From Neomoorella carbonis (lineage in GTDB: Bacteria > Bacillota > DSM-521 > Neomoorellales > Neomoorellaceae), in NCBI RefSeq assembly GCF_045278715.1, contig NZ_CP136420.1, positions 1,302,001 to 1,366,000 of the forward strand: a stretch of DNA of 64,000 nt, written 5' to 3'. The position numbers and the translations under genes are program-made. Under the pieces are notes generated by a model that was not told the origin of the DNA, did no database searches, and worked only from the letters and a program-made list of their open reading frames with translations. Of this stretch, positions 25,649-35,854 are shown piece by piece (the first letter of the stretch is position 1; every line of letters starts with the position of its first letter).

Positions 25649-26437
25649 CTACCTGGTTTTAAACATCTTGACAAAAGAATCACAGTAAACCGTCTGGTTG
25701 AGCAAAATTTCTGCAGCTGCCGCTGTTTCCATGAGGGCTTCGTCGCAAGCATCGGCTATAGCGGCATCCAGGCCGCAGGCCATGGCCATGGCCAGGAAAG
25801 TCCGGTTGATAAGGGGCCGGTTCTGGCAGTTCTGGGACACGTTGCTCAATCCCAGTACGGTCCGGGGAGCCGGGTCGGCCAGCATTTTAATCTGCTGCAG
25901 GGTCTTTAAAACTTCAGGAGCGTGATCCTGGGCGACGTTGGCCGGGAGAATCAAGGGGTCTATATACAGGTCATCCATGGGCAGGCCGAATTCATCGGCA
26001 GCAGCTACCAGTTCCATGGCAAAGGCCAGGCGGGTATCGCTGTCCTTGGGAATGCCGGTTTTATTCATGGTGAGGCCGATGAGGGCCGCACCGTGCTCAA
26101 CGGCCAGGGGGAACAATTTTTCTATTTTTTCCCGTTCGGCATTGGTGGAGTTGATGATAACCCTGTTCCTGGCTTTTTTCAAACCCGCTTCGATGGCCGC
26201 GATATTGGTGGAATCCAGGCACAGGGGCAGGCTGCTGACTTCCTGGGTAACCTCTACCAGCCATTCCATGGCACTAACCTTATCCTGGACGGCCGGCCCG
26301 ACATTGAGATCCAGGGCGCGGGCGCCGCCTTCTTCCTGGCGCCGGGCCCACTCTTGTACAGGAGCCGGGTCCCGTTCCTGGATGGCTCTTTTAATGTCGT
26401 TGAACATGCCGTTAATCCTTTCGCCAATGATAAGCAT
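25649..26437 (-). CDS. acsE: 5-methyl-THF:corrinoid/iron-sulfur protein methyltransferase
   Basis: A 262-aa MeTr, the exact length of the M. thermoacetica enzyme, and closely similar to it as I recall the sequence. It moves the methyl group from methyl-THF to Co(I) of the corrinoid protein AcsCD. The pterin-binding TIM barrel shows MLIIGERINGMF, DLNVGPAVQDKV, CLDSTN, INSTNAE, LIGLTMNK, IDPLILPANV and LGLSNVSQNCQNR (with the folate-contacting Asn). ATG 26437 follows GGAGG. It is the last acs gene, 24 nt after acsD. Confidence 0.98.
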   Translation of the reverse strand: MLIIGERINGMFNDIKRAIQERDPAPVQEWARRQEEGGARALDLNVGPAVQDKVSAMEWLVEVTQEVSSLPLCLDSTNIAAIEAGLKKARNRVIINSTNAEREKIEKLFPLAVEHGAALIGLTMNKTGIPKDSDTRLAFAMELVAAADEFGLPMDDLYIDPLILPANVAQDHAPEVLKTLQQIKMLADPAPRTVLGLSNVSQNCQNRPLINRTFLAMAMACGLDAAIADACDEALMETAAAAEILLNQTVYCDSFVKMFKTR

Positions 26438-26461
26438 GCTTTAGACCTCCTTTTTACTTTA

Positions 26462-27430
26462 TTAATAAGCGTTGCTGGCCATTAGCTGGTCGATATTTTC
26501 CTTCACTTTGGCCACGGCTTGCGGGTGGCGCATGAGGAGAATGTGGGCGCCGGCCTGGAGGAGGGCGGTGGCGGTAACGGCTTCCCAGAGGATGCCACGC
26601 TCCACCTCTTTACCCCAGCCGGGGTATTCGCTGACCGGAGCTACAGCTTCCTTGGCGCGCCAGGCCTCAGAACCCACCGTACAGATGACCGGCATGGAGA
26701 GCATTTTATCGCCCTGGAGGGCGCCCAGGCGGATGCGCTCCATAATGGAGTAGGCGTATTCTATCCCGTAACCCAGGCCGCCAATGGATGGGTCGATAAC
26801 GATGCGGTCCAGACCCAGATTCATTTCGTTGATGAGGATGTTGAGCTGCTTGCAGATATTGATATCCAGGGGTGAACGGGCAATAATGTTGTGCTTGTGT
26901 ACCATGCAGGCCGCCGTCAGGGATTTGTAGTTGTCCTGCTCGGCGTTACCCAGGAGCAGGTTTTCCCCTGCTGCCGCTTCGGCCACTGCCTCCAGGACGT
27001 CGTGGTCTTTCTCCACGTCGCCGCAGCCGACGACAATCAGCGGCACGCCGACCGCCTGCAGGACTTCCTTGACGGTAGCCACACACTGGTCTACCGTGCG
27101 GTTGGCTCCCTCGGGATCGGCACCGTCGAGTTTCAGGTAAATCAGGTCGGCGCCGTATGCAGCTACGCATTTTTGCGCCCAGCGGCCGGGCTCATTGATT
27201 ACATCATTAAAGGGATCCTTCAAAACATCCGGCCAGTCGGGAACGATATCCTGGACTTCCATGGCAATAACGGGGCGGCTAACCTCGCCTTCAAAATGGT
27301 GGAAGGGAAGGGCGGCATCGCCGCCGACCACAACGGTGTGGCTCCGGGTACCGCCCTGCTCTTTGGTGGCACCCAGGACAACTTTTTGTACCGTGGCACG
27401 GCTGCGCTCACGTAAAATCTGGACGGCCAT
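26462..27430 (-). CDS. acsD: Corrinoid/iron-sulfur protein small subunit
   Basis: A 322-aa TIM-barrel subunit that, with AcsC, carries the corrinoid methyl group between AcsE and AcsB. Conserved segments are VVGGDAALPFHHFEGE, VQDIVPDWPDVL, DLIYLKLDGADPEGANR, VVGCGDVEKDHDVL, ARSPLDINICKQLNILINEMN and DPSIGGLGYGIEYAYS. ATG 27430 (MAVQILRERS) after GGAG matches the known start; an in-frame extension to 27469 overlaps the upstream gene and is disregarded. Confidence 0.98.
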   Translation of the reverse strand: MAVQILRERSRATVQKVVLGATKEQGGTRSHTVVVGGDAALPFHHFEGEVSRPVIAMEVQDIVPDWPDVLKDPFNDVINEPGRWAQKCVAAYGADLIYLKLDGADPEGANRTVDQCVATVKEVLQAVGVPLIVVGCGDVEKDHDVLEAVAEAAAGENLLLGNAEQDNYKSLTAACMVHKHNIIARSPLDINICKQLNILINEMNLGLDRIVIDPSIGGLGYGIEYAYSIMERIRLGALQGDKMLSMPVICTVGSEAWRAKEAVAPVSEYPGWGKEVERGILWEAVTATALLQAGAHILLMRHPQAVAKVKENIDQLMASNAY

Positions 27431-27456
27431 GAAAAACACTCCTTCCGTATAAATAG

Positions 27457-28206
27457 TTAAATACGGCACCTGCTAAGAATGGTATTGACTGCCTGCACGG
27501 CCGGGGCATCTGCCGGTAGGTCAAAAAGGGGTTTACCGTAGGTGTCAAAAGCGACGACCTGTTCATCATAGGGAATAGTCCCGGCCAGGGGCAATCCTGT
27601 CCGCTCCATCTCTTCCCGGAGGGGACCAGGATCACCGGTAGTTTTGGTTACAACAAGGTACATATGGGGAATAGCCAGCTGCAGTTCCCGGACCAGTTCC
27701 CGTACCCTCCCGGCGGAACGAATCCCTCGCACCGAGGCGTCGCTGATGACGAAAAGAACCCCTACATTTTGGATAACCCGCCGGCTGATATGCTCCAGGC
27801 CGGCTTCACTGTCAATGACCATATAGTCATAGTTGGTGCTTAAAGTTTCCAGGTGCTTGCGCAGGAGGTCATTGGGATAACAGTAACAGCCCGGCCCCTG
27901 GGGCCGGCCCATGGTTAACAGGTCAAAGCTTCTAGTTTCTACCAGGGCCTGGGCCAGCTGGTATTGGATGAACATATCCTTGCTCATGCCAGCGGGGATG
28001 GCCCGCGGATTTTTGGTGGCATCGAGGATATCGGCAATAACGGTGTCGACTTTAACGCCGAGAGCCTCGTTTAAATTGGCGTTGGGGTCGGCATCGACGG
28101 CCAGGATGCTCCCCTTATGGTTCAAAACCAGATAGCGTATCAACAGGGCGGCAAAGGTTGTCTTCCCGGTACCTCCTTTACCGGCGACGGCAATATGGCT
28201 GGCCAC
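27457..28206 (-). CDS. CooC/AcsF-type nickel-insertion ATPase (copy A)
   Basis: A 249-aa MinD/NifH-like P-loop ATPase. It has a deviant Walker A, VAGKGGTGKTTF (with signature Lys), VDADPNANLNEALG, a metal-binding CXC within PGCYCYPND (about 107-115), and VIDSEAGLEHISRR. CooC proteins load nickel into CODH. M. thermoacetica has a second homologue, named AcsF, proposed for acetyl-CoA synthase. Position between the RACo gene and acsD makes this a candidate for AcsF, but which paralogue is which cannot be fixed here. GTG 28206 abuts the RACo-gene stop. It is a paralogue of 35898-36644. Confidence 0.9.
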   Translation of the reverse strand: MASHIAVAGKGGTGKTTFAALLIRYLVLNHKGSILAVDADPNANLNEALGVKVDTVIADILDATKNPRAIPAGMSKDMFIQYQLAQALVETRSFDLLTMGRPQGPGCYCYPNDLLRKHLETLSTNYDYMVIDSEAGLEHISRRVIQNVGVLFVISDASVRGIRSAGRVRELVRELQLAIPHMYLVVTKTTGDPGPLREEMERTGLPLAGTIPYDEQVVAFDTYGKPLFDLPADAPAVQAVNTILSRCRI

Positions 28207-30114
28207 CTAGTCCTCCCTCCTTTCCAGGCTGGTTTCTCCGGTTACAGAGGGAAAGAGTTCCAGCCGGGTATGGGGCAGGAACAGGGCCGAGACAAATTCC
28301 TCCATAAAGAGGTTGCCGGCGGAAAGCTCCAGATAGGTCATCTTGTGGCCCAGTTCCAGGGCTTCTTGCCAGGCCGGCCGGGAAAGGAGGGCCAGCTCGG
28401 CACCCTTGAGGGAAGTGTTGCCGGCAAAAATGTATTTTTCCGCCGGCAAATCGGGTAAGAGGCCGATTTCGACCGCATTGGGAACGTGCAGGTAATTGCC
28501 GAAACCGCCGGCAATGATGATCCTGTCGACTGCTTCCAGGTCCAGGGAAACGGTCTTTAACAGGCTCTGGATACCGGCAAAGACGGCTCCCTTGGAGCGG
28601 ATGAGATTTTTGATGTCGGCGGCGGTAATGACGATATCCTTGCCGTGGCTGCTTTCTGCCGCCCAGGCCAGCACAAACTCATAGCCTTCATCGGTACGCC
28701 TCAACCTGGGCGTGGCTACTTCCTGGAAGTTACCCGTCCGGTCGATGACGCCGGCCCGCCTGAGTTTCGCCAGGCAGTCGATTAAACCGCTGCCGCACAG
28801 GCCGGCCGGGCGGCCGCCGCCGATTACCTCCAGCTCGACTTCAAAGGTTTCCGGGTCGATGGTTACTCCTTCAACCGCTCCTTCCATAGCCCGCATACCG
28901 TAAGTGATACCGCTGCCTTCAAAGGCCGGCCCCGCCGAACAGGCACAAGCGATGAGCCATTCTTTATTCCCCAGGACCATTTCCCCGTTGGTGCCGATGT
29001 CAATGAAGAGGGTCAGTTCTTCTCCCCTGGCAAGGCGGGTAAAGAGGACGCCCGCGACAATATCGCCGCCCACATAGCTGGCAACGCTGGGGAAGACCTG
29101 GACCGCAGCCAGAGGGTTAATGTCCAGCCCGATTTCCCCGGCAGTGAGGGCGGGCCACTCGGTAGCAGCGGGGATATATGGTTGCAGGCGGATATACTTG
29201 GGATTTACGCCCAGTAGCAGGTGGCTCATGGTGGTGTTGCCGGCAATGGCCGCCGCCGTCACCTCCGCCGGGTCAATCCCGTAGTTGGCCAGTAAAGAAT
29301 TACTGATCTCATTAATGGTGGCCAGGGCCGCCCGGCGCAGTTCTTCCAGGCCTCCGGGACTGCTGGTGGCATGGATGATGCGGGATATGACATCATCACC
29401 ATACGCCGCCTGGCGGTTATAACTTCCGCCCTGGCCAATCCTCCGGCCGCTGCGCAGGTCCAGGAGGGAGACGACTACCGTCGTGGTACCCAGGTCGACG
29501 GCCAGGCCGAAGCTCCTGCCTGATCCGGCAGGGGTAATCCGCAAGAGACGATTGTCAGCCCTGACCAGGGTGACATCAACGTGCCAGCCGGCCTGGCGCA
29601 AGCTCTCCGGCAAATCCTGGAGCAGGGCCAAGCTTACCTTCCCTTCCATTCCTTTTTCCCTGCGCAAAGCCGCCAGCAGGCGGCTGGCATCGCTGGTGTT
29701 TTCCGTCAGGGTAGGCTCGGAGAGATGCAGGGTTACGACTTCACAGGCAGCCTCCAGGGGATAGGAACCCGGTAAATCAGCTAGACCGTCCTGCAGCCGC
29801 CCCTTATCCTGGAGGAGCACCTGATGTTTGCCGAGAAGGGATTCTGCCGGAATCTCGATGGCCACATCGCCCTGGATGATGGTTTGGCAGGCCAGGGTAT
29901 AACCTTCTTCCTTCAATGCGGCCGGCAGGTGTCCTCCTTTTAACTGAACTTCTCCCCGGCAAATTTTAATGATACAGCGGCCGCAGGTACCGGCACCGCC
30001 GCAAGTACTTTTCAAGGGGAGGCCGGCCTTCTGGGCCGCCTCCAGGACGGTGGTGCCTGCCGTTACCAGAACAGTGATATCGGCGGGTAAAAAAGTAACG
30101 GAACACTGATTCAC
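28207..30114 (-). CDS. RACo-like reductive activator of the corrinoid protein (Orf7)
   Basis: A 635-aa protein with an N-terminal plant-type [2Fe-2S] ferredoxin domain (CGGAGTCGRCIIKI, about 38-51, plus LACQT about 74) and a middle linker. The C-terminal ASKHA-type ATPase region has LAVDLGTTTVVVSLLD, IAGNTTMSHLLLG, FIDIGTNGEMVLG and IAGGFGNYL. This is the COG3894/DUF4445 family. RACo uses ATP to drive reduction of inactive Co(II) to Co(I) in AcsCD. GTG 30114 follows AAGGGGAAG. The position between acsC and the cooC-like gene matches the M. thermoacetica cluster. Confidence 0.95.
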   Translation of the reverse strand: MNQCSVTFLPADITVLVTAGTTVLEAAQKAGLPLKSTCGGAGTCGRCIIKICRGEVQLKGGHLPAALKEEGYTLACQTIIQGDVAIEIPAESLLGKHQVLLQDKGRLQDGLADLPGSYPLEAACEVVTLHLSEPTLTENTSDASRLLAALRREKGMEGKVSLALLQDLPESLRQAGWHVDVTLVRADNRLLRITPAGSGRSFGLAVDLGTTTVVVSLLDLRSGRRIGQGGSYNRQAAYGDDVISRIIHATSSPGGLEELRRAALATINEISNSLLANYGIDPAEVTAAAIAGNTTMSHLLLGVNPKYIRLQPYIPAATEWPALTAGEIGLDINPLAAVQVFPSVASYVGGDIVAGVLFTRLARGEELTLFIDIGTNGEMVLGNKEWLIACACSAGPAFEGSGITYGMRAMEGAVEGVTIDPETFEVELEVIGGGRPAGLCGSGLIDCLAKLRRAGVIDRTGNFQEVATPRLRRTDEGYEFVLAWAAESSHGKDIVITAADIKNLIRSKGAVFAGIQSLLKTVSLDLEAVDRIIIAGGFGNYLHVPNAVEIGLLPDLPAEKYIFAGNTSLKGAELALLSRPAWQEALELGHKMTYLELSAGNLFMEEFVSALFLPHTRLELFPSVTGETSLERRED

Positions 30115-30147
30115 GGGCTTCTTCCCCTTCTTATAAATAGAGATGAT

Positions 30148-31488
30148 TTAGGACGCTAAATTGGCCCGGGCAAAAGCCACGATACCGCTGGCTTCCCGGG
30201 GTCCTACCAGTACCTCCCAGCCGGTCAGGTCTTCCAGCTTGCCCTTCAGGACGGCCACTGCTCCGGGAATAATAATCCGGCGATGCTTGACTTTATTTTC
30301 GAGACCAACTTTTTTCATGACGCTGGCAATCTTTTCAGCCTCAAACTTACCGTCGGCATAGGCCGTCAGCACGGACAGGCCATCGGTATCGACGGACAGC
30401 AGGTAACTGGGTATCTTGGTGCTTTCAATTTCTCCTTCTACCGAGTAATAGGTCAGGGAGAAGTTGGTGGTCACATAAACCGGTGAATTCTCATTAACGG
30501 CTCCTATTTCATTGAGTTTCTCCTCTACCCGGATAGGTACCTGCGGGTCGGTATAGAGATTCTGGCGCCAGGACAGCAGGGGCAACAGGTGTTCTTTGGC
30601 GGCGGTACGCAAGACTACCAGGCTGGCATACTTGCTGATATAGTTTGTAGCCTGGAGGATTTCCGCCAGGGGATCGCCTGCCGTCGTCAGGGCAATAATG
30701 GGATAGCCGAAAGAGCGGAAGCGTTTTTTAATGGCCAGGCGGCGGATCTGGGTAAAGTCGGCAACGGCGCGGGAAGTTTCCCGGGCTCCGGGGTCGAGGA
30801 CCAGCTGCTTGTGGCCCAGGGCGACGATTTTGTCCACTAAGCCGGCCAGTTCTTCCAGGCCGTTGCCGTATACCGCCAGGGGGCAATTAAACTCTTTTGC
30901 CAGGGCAGTCATGGCCTCGTAATTGGCAGCAGTGGCCGCATATAACAGGGGCTTGCGGTCGGCTATTCCCGCCAGGGCAGGTTTTATCACAGCGGCATCG
31001 TCAGCCATGAGAATAAGGTTTAACGGGGTGGCGGCAGCAACCCGAGCTACTGTTGCCTGAAAAGCGGCCGGGTCATCAGCATCGTGGCGGATGGCAATGG
31101 CCTGGATGGTATAATGCTGCCCCACCCGGTCAAACTGCAGCTCATTAATAGCAGCAACTTTAGCCGTTAACTCTTCGGTGCTGAGGTTATCGCTTACCTG
31201 GATGGCAATGGCCGTTTCATGATAGAAGCGCTTATCGTGGCGGAAGAGTTCGGTCTCATCCCCCATTTCTACTGCTGCCGTACCTGTGCCCAGGATCACC
31301 TTGGCAATGGGCGGGGCCGCGGCGGCATTAAGGGCCTCCCGGGCGGCTTCGGAAACGTAGGGACAAGAGTCCAGGCTGGCTTTACCGGCAGCCAGGTTCA
31401 TGGCAAAGGCCAGGCAGGTAGGCGTACCGCATTCGCCACAGTTCTTTTTAGGCAGCTGCTTGTAAATTTCCAATCCCGTTAAAGCCAT
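30148..31488 (-). CDS. acsC: Corrinoid/iron-sulfur protein large subunit
   Basis: A 446-aa protein, the length of the M. thermoacetica subunit. The N-terminal [4Fe-4S] domain (KKNCGECGTPTCLAFAMN then SLDSCPY, residues about 12-45) feeds electrons for corrinoid reactivation. A TIM barrel and a C-terminal corrinoid-binding Rossmann-type domain follow (about 325-446, ending with GPREASGIVAFARANL). ATG 31488 follows GGAG; the upstream in-frame codons to 31542 are not expected to be translated. Confidence 0.97.
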   Translation of the reverse strand: MALTGLEIYKQLPKKNCGECGTPTCLAFAMNLAAGKASLDSCPYVSEAAREALNAAAAPPIAKVILGTGTAAVEMGDETELFRHDKRFYHETAIAIQVSDNLSTEELTAKVAAINELQFDRVGQHYTIQAIAIRHDADDPAAFQATVARVAAATPLNLILMADDAAVIKPALAGIADRKPLLYAATAANYEAMTALAKEFNCPLAVYGNGLEELAGLVDKIVALGHKQLVLDPGARETSRAVADFTQIRRLAIKKRFRSFGYPIIALTTAGDPLAEILQATNYISKYASLVVLRTAAKEHLLPLLSWRQNLYTDPQVPIRVEEKLNEIGAVNENSPVYVTTNFSLTYYSVEGEIESTKIPSYLLSVDTDGLSVLTAYADGKFEAEKIASVMKKVGLENKVKHRRIIIPGAVAVLKGKLEDLTGWEVLVGPREASGIVAFARANLAS

Positions 31489-31586
31489 AACTGTTAACTC
31501 CTTTCCTTCAAGATTTAAATATTCCGGGCCGGGTATATACAACGAACAGGCATATACCCGGCCTTACCAGCAACAGGGGGTGGAGC

Positions 31587-33776
31587 CTACATGATGGGAT
31601 CCATGCTCAGGGCCGGATGGCCCACCTCTTCCAGGTAGGGCAGGATTTCATCAACGGTGGTGCCTATGGTTTCATCGGCAATTTTATCGATAAAGTCCTC
31701 GCCCAGGCCTTCTTCGATGCTGCGCCGTACCAGATCTTCACGGAGGAAGTCCTTCAAAGCTTTGGGCATCCAGACAATGCGGGCGATACCGCCGTCGGCC
31801 TTAATAAATTTTTTGCTGACAATATAGGTGCGGCCGATGCCCATAAAGCCGGGGGTCTGGACGCCGCCGCCGATCATACCGGCCAGGGTGGAGAAGGTCA
31901 TCCCGGAAGGGGTCATACCGGGGTGGTCCCGTGTGGTAATCATAATACCATTACATTCGGGTACAATGGCCATGATGGCCTCGAAACAACCGCAAGAGGT
32001 CATGGGGTTCTCCATAAGGGTGTACAGGCAAACCTGTTCCAGGTTGCGGTTGGAAGCCGTGTAGAGGTAGTCGTTGACGCTCTTCCAGATGCCTTTAACG
32101 GGATCAATCTCCCCTTGTTTAGGTATGGGCTGGTTGGGCCCGGCATGGTTGATTTCATAAGAAGCCTTGGCGTCCAGCCAGCTGACAGCGCCGCACAGGC
32201 CTACCCGCTCGGGGGTGACAATACAGACATGATTGGGGGCAAAGGACTGGCACAGAACGCAGGAATAGAAAGTATCCACCGACTCGTCGGTCAGACCGCG
32301 CATACGGTCGTCGCGCTCTTTATATTTCTCCCGGGCAATGGCCAGGTACTCTTTCACTTTTGCTTCATCGGTAATGATGGTTACCTGGACGCGGTCAACA
32401 ATGGCCGGGAATTCTTCTTTCATTTTCGCCACCAGGATTTCTCCATAGTGCTTGAATCGGAACCCTTTGGCCACGGCATCTTTGCTCACCCGCAGCCAGT
32501 TGATGGCGCGCTGGCCGGTGTGCCACAGGCCTTCACCGTAGTTAATGAAGTCATGGATTCTCCGTTCCAGGACCCCTTCAAAATCGGCCTGCATTTTACG
32601 GCCGTAAATATCCACCAGGATACCCAGGGGTAAAGTGCTGCCCTCCGGCACCTGGTCAATATCCGGGCCGACAAGCTCGATCTTACCGTCGGTAATCTCC
32701 GCCTCGGAAACGGTACGTACCAGTTCAAAGGCCGGGCTCCGGTTGCCGCCCATTTCGACATACATATCGTTCTTACGGATACTCTCCCCTTCAAAGGCCG
32801 GGCCGAAGTTGATGGGCAGGTCGAGCTTGATCTTGGTCAGCTTGATACCCCGGGTCTCCATAGCTATCTGGACTATTTTATCATAGTCTTCGACGCTGAA
32901 GAACCAGTCGGGAATCTGCTTGTCTTCCGGCAGGGGTTGGTCGGTGATCACCGGGAAGCCGGTGAAAATGGCCCCGAAGGCGGCGGCCGTTTTGACCATG
33001 TCGTGCTCGCCCAGGTAAAGGACGAAAGCGCGGATGCGGCGCCGCTGGTAGTCGCGCTGCTCATCGCGCAGGCCCGGCGTTACGCCGCCGAACATCATCC
33101 CGGCCCGCAGGGCGTAGTTGGCGGCGTGGACGATCTGGGTGAAATTGCCCAGGGGGTAGGCGATGTAGTCTATACCCAGCTTGACGTTTTCCTCCAGCAG
33201 CTGTTCTACCGCCTCATCACAGATGAAAAGCATAAAGCCCATACCCATGAGGTCTTTGACGATCTTCGCCAGAGCTTTGGAATCCCTGGCCCGGCCCATG
33301 ATAATGGCTTCTCCGGGAATGGTCCAGTCTACCATTTTGATACCAAAACGGCGGACGACCGGGTCGCCGATAAAGCCAGTCCAGGGTTCGGGTAAGAGGG
33401 GCTCTCCCGGCTTGTATTTCAAGTAACGCAGGGCTTCGATAATTTCGGCGGCATACCAGGTGGCTTCTCCCGCCAGGCGGGCATTGGCAAAATTAAGCAC
33501 CGGGCTTATTTGCGCCCGCTTGCGGTTGAGGATGGGCGGCAGGTCGCCGAGTTTCTTTACTTCTTCCCCGCTGTAGCAACGAATAACCGGTAAATAATAG
33601 GCGGTATCCGGATAACCGACGGGATGGTCGGGACCGTAGGTCCGGATGGCCTGGTTTAAAAGGATTTCCGCATAGCTGGTGGCTGTAATGGCGCCGTGAT
33701 AAACTTCGCGGAAAAGGGCTACAGGTTCTTTGCCTTCGGGAATGGCACCTTCAAAGATCTTGTCGAAATCAGTCAT
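31587..33776 (-). CDS. acsB: Acetyl-CoA synthase (CODH/ACS alpha subunit)
   Basis: A 729-aa subunit that joins CO, the AcsCD methyl group and CoA into acetyl-CoA at the Ni-Ni-[4Fe-4S] A-cluster. Visible A-cluster ligands are the Cys of FYSCVLCQSFAPNHVC and VGLCGAV (M. thermoacetica numbering C506, C509, C518, C528) and the CGC tripeptide in MTSCGCFEA (C595-G-C597). The length is the same as the crystallised enzyme. It is next to acsA, its tight partner through which CO is channelled. ATG 33776 follows GGGGGG. Confidence 0.99.
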   Translation of the reverse strand: MTDFDKIFEGAIPEGKEPVALFREVYHGAITATSYAEILLNQAIRTYGPDHPVGYPDTAYYLPVIRCYSGEEVKKLGDLPPILNRKRAQISPVLNFANARLAGEATWYAAEIIEALRYLKYKPGEPLLPEPWTGFIGDPVVRRFGIKMVDWTIPGEAIIMGRARDSKALAKIVKDLMGMGFMLFICDEAVEQLLEENVKLGIDYIAYPLGNFTQIVHAANYALRAGMMFGGVTPGLRDEQRDYQRRRIRAFVLYLGEHDMVKTAAAFGAIFTGFPVITDQPLPEDKQIPDWFFSVEDYDKIVQIAMETRGIKLTKIKLDLPINFGPAFEGESIRKNDMYVEMGGNRSPAFELVRTVSEAEITDGKIELVGPDIDQVPEGSTLPLGILVDIYGRKMQADFEGVLERRIHDFINYGEGLWHTGQRAINWLRVSKDAVAKGFRFKHYGEILVAKMKEEFPAIVDRVQVTIITDEAKVKEYLAIAREKYKERDDRMRGLTDESVDTFYSCVLCQSFAPNHVCIVTPERVGLCGAVSWLDAKASYEINHAGPNQPIPKQGEIDPVKGIWKSVNDYLYTASNRNLEQVCLYTLMENPMTSCGCFEAIMAIVPECNGIMITTRDHPGMTPSGMTFSTLAGMIGGGVQTPGFMGIGRTYIVSKKFIKADGGIARIVWMPKALKDFLREDLVRRSIEEGLGEDFIDKIADETIGTTVDEILPYLEEVGHPALSMDPIM

Positions 33777-33790
33777 GGCCTGACCCCCCT

Positions 33791-35815
33791 TTAGTAACCC
33801 TGGCAGAGTTTGGTTTCATAACGCTCAGCAACATTTTTGTGCACGCCCAGCTTCCAGGTGCGATACTCCAGGGCGTCGAGGATCTTCCGGGCAGCTACGT
33901 GGGGATCCATTTCAAACATAAAGTAACCGCCGTAAACGTCGCTGGCAATCTGGGTGAGGATACTGTAGATCAGGTCGCTGCCTTCCACCGGCGGCATGGT
34001 GCCGACGTGAGTCGGTACACCCAGGGATACCCACCAGGTGCCGATGGCTACCGCTTTGCCGCTCATGGCTTCCGGGGCCGAGGCGACGAAGGGAACTTTC
34101 GGGGTATCGACGCCCAGGTCGTTGGCCATGGCCATTAAGAGGTCGGCGGCCCGGGAGTTATCCACGCAGGAACCCATGTGGAAAACAGGCGGCAGGCCGA
34201 TTTCAATATTGGCTCCCTGGCTGAGGCGGTTGAGGAAAGCTTTTAGGCCATCGCCACAATAGGTTTCTACATTGGCCGGGTCCATTAAACCGGCTTTGGC
34301 CGCTCCCTGGGCCGAACACCCGGTAGCGATGACGAAGACGTTATTCTTCAACAACTCTTTCATAACAACCAGGTGCGAGTTATCCTGGAACCCTTTCAGG
34401 TTATTACAACCGCAGATAAGCGCCACCCCGGCCAGCTCGCCGTCAAGGATGGCTTTATTGAGCACGCGGATGGGATTTTCAGCATCCTGGGTAGCCAAAA
34501 GCTGCCGCAGAGCTTCCAGGCTCCAGCCGGCGACTACCCTGTTTTTGATTTGCGGAATGAAAACCGGCCGGTTGCTTTCTTTACGCTCTTTGAAGGCTTC
34601 AATGGCCATGCGAATGGCGGTTTTGGCATTATCCAGGGCTGTAGCCGTCTGGTAGTCGAGGTGATAGGCCCCAGGGATCTTGGCGTTGTCGGCAGTGGTA
34701 ATAATCCGGGTGTGATAACACTCGGCCACGGTGCTGATGGAAGGCATAATACACTGGACGTCGACGCACATGGCGTCAATGGCTCCTGTGCAGATGGCCA
34801 GTTCCTGGGAGGCAAAGGAGGTGACCAAAGGTATACCCTGGCGCATCAAAACTTCATTGCCGGTACAGCAAATACCCACCAGATTAATACCTTGAGCCCC
34901 GGCAGCCCTGGCCTCTCCTTCCAATTCCCGGGCGGCCTGGACGATAATTTCACTAAGTAAGGGGTTATGGCCGTGGAGGACAAAATTAACCTTATCCGAG
35001 TCCAGGACGCCCATGTTGGCTTCACTGACTACCGGCTGGGGAGTACCAAAAAGGATATCGGAAAAATCGGTGGCAATATGTTCACCGGTATAATCGGCCA
35101 GGGCGACGCGGATAGCACTGAAGACCAGGTTCACGGGGTCGTTATCCATACCCATATGTGCCTGGTTGACCAGTTCGGAAATGGAGGCATGGATACCATA
35201 GGGTACGACATTGTGGGTGCGGAATTTTTCCCGGCGGCCTTCGGTTATAGTTGTCATCAGCCAGGTGGCTTCGCCTTCGCCCTTCAGGCGGCGAAAATCC
35301 TCCAGGGCTTTCTCGCCCACTTCCTGGGCGAGTTCCATAACGCTTTTGCCTTCTACGTCAATACCTACGCGCCGGCAGACTTCTTTAAGTTTAGCTTCAT
35401 CCTTCACGGTATAATCCGGTGCCTTCCCGGCAGCCATTTCTACCAGGGCATGGGCAATATGATTGCCGTGCTCGCTGTGGGCGGCAGATCCCGTCAGGAT
35501 CATTAACCCAACGTTACGGGCAACGATGGTCCAGGCTGAAGCGCCGCAAATACCGCGACTACCGGGACCATCGGCGGCCTTGATACGGCAGGGGCCGGCC
35601 AGGCAAAACCGGCAGCATATACCTTCATACCCGATTTTACACTGGGGCTGCTGGGCGACAAAGCGATCAAAGGCGGTTATTACCCTGTCGTCCCTGCTTT
35701 TAGCCAGCATCTCCAGGACTGCCGGGTCGACGGTACGGTCCCTGTTTTTGGGTTCCATGACCCGCGGGGCTTCTGAAGGCCTGCAAGTGTGGGTAAGATC
35801 GCGGAACCGGGGCAT
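33791..35815 (-). CDS. acsA: Carbon monoxide dehydrogenase (CODH/ACS beta subunit)
   Basis: A 674-aa Ni-Fe-S CODH that reduces CO2 to CO at the C-cluster. The N-terminal Cys set CKIGYEGICCRFCLAGPC (about 59-76) supplies the D- and B-clusters. C-cluster regions include GICCTGNE, LICGCNNLKG, ATGCSAQGA and HMGSCVDNSRA. The length equals that of the M. thermoacetica beta subunit. ATG 35815 follows AAGGAGG. The upstream intergenic stretch holds a perfect hairpin (35855-35874). Confidence 0.99.
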   Translation of the reverse strand: MPRFRDLTHTCRPSEAPRVMEPKNRDRTVDPAVLEMLAKSRDDRVITAFDRFVAQQPQCKIGYEGICCRFCLAGPCRIKAADGPGSRGICGASAWTIVARNVGLMILTGSAAHSEHGNHIAHALVEMAAGKAPDYTVKDEAKLKEVCRRVGIDVEGKSVMELAQEVGEKALEDFRRLKGEGEATWLMTTITEGRREKFRTHNVVPYGIHASISELVNQAHMGMDNDPVNLVFSAIRVALADYTGEHIATDFSDILFGTPQPVVSEANMGVLDSDKVNFVLHGHNPLLSEIIVQAARELEGEARAAGAQGINLVGICCTGNEVLMRQGIPLVTSFASQELAICTGAIDAMCVDVQCIMPSISTVAECYHTRIITTADNAKIPGAYHLDYQTATALDNAKTAIRMAIEAFKERKESNRPVFIPQIKNRVVAGWSLEALRQLLATQDAENPIRVLNKAILDGELAGVALICGCNNLKGFQDNSHLVVMKELLKNNVFVIATGCSAQGAAKAGLMDPANVETYCGDGLKAFLNRLSQGANIEIGLPPVFHMGSCVDNSRAADLLMAMANDLGVDTPKVPFVASAPEAMSGKAVAIGTWWVSLGVPTHVGTMPPVEGSDLIYSILTQIASDVYGGYFMFEMDPHVAARKILDALEYRTWKLGVHKNVAERYETKLCQGY

Positions 35816-35854
35816 ATTACCTACCTCCTTGGTCTTTACTTTCTTTTAGTGCTA

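Noticed and set aside
31617..32633. 338-codon plus-strand open frame antisense to acsB
   Set aside because: It lies entirely within the well-identified acsB gene on the other strand and reads as low-quality sequence rich in His, Gly and Phe.
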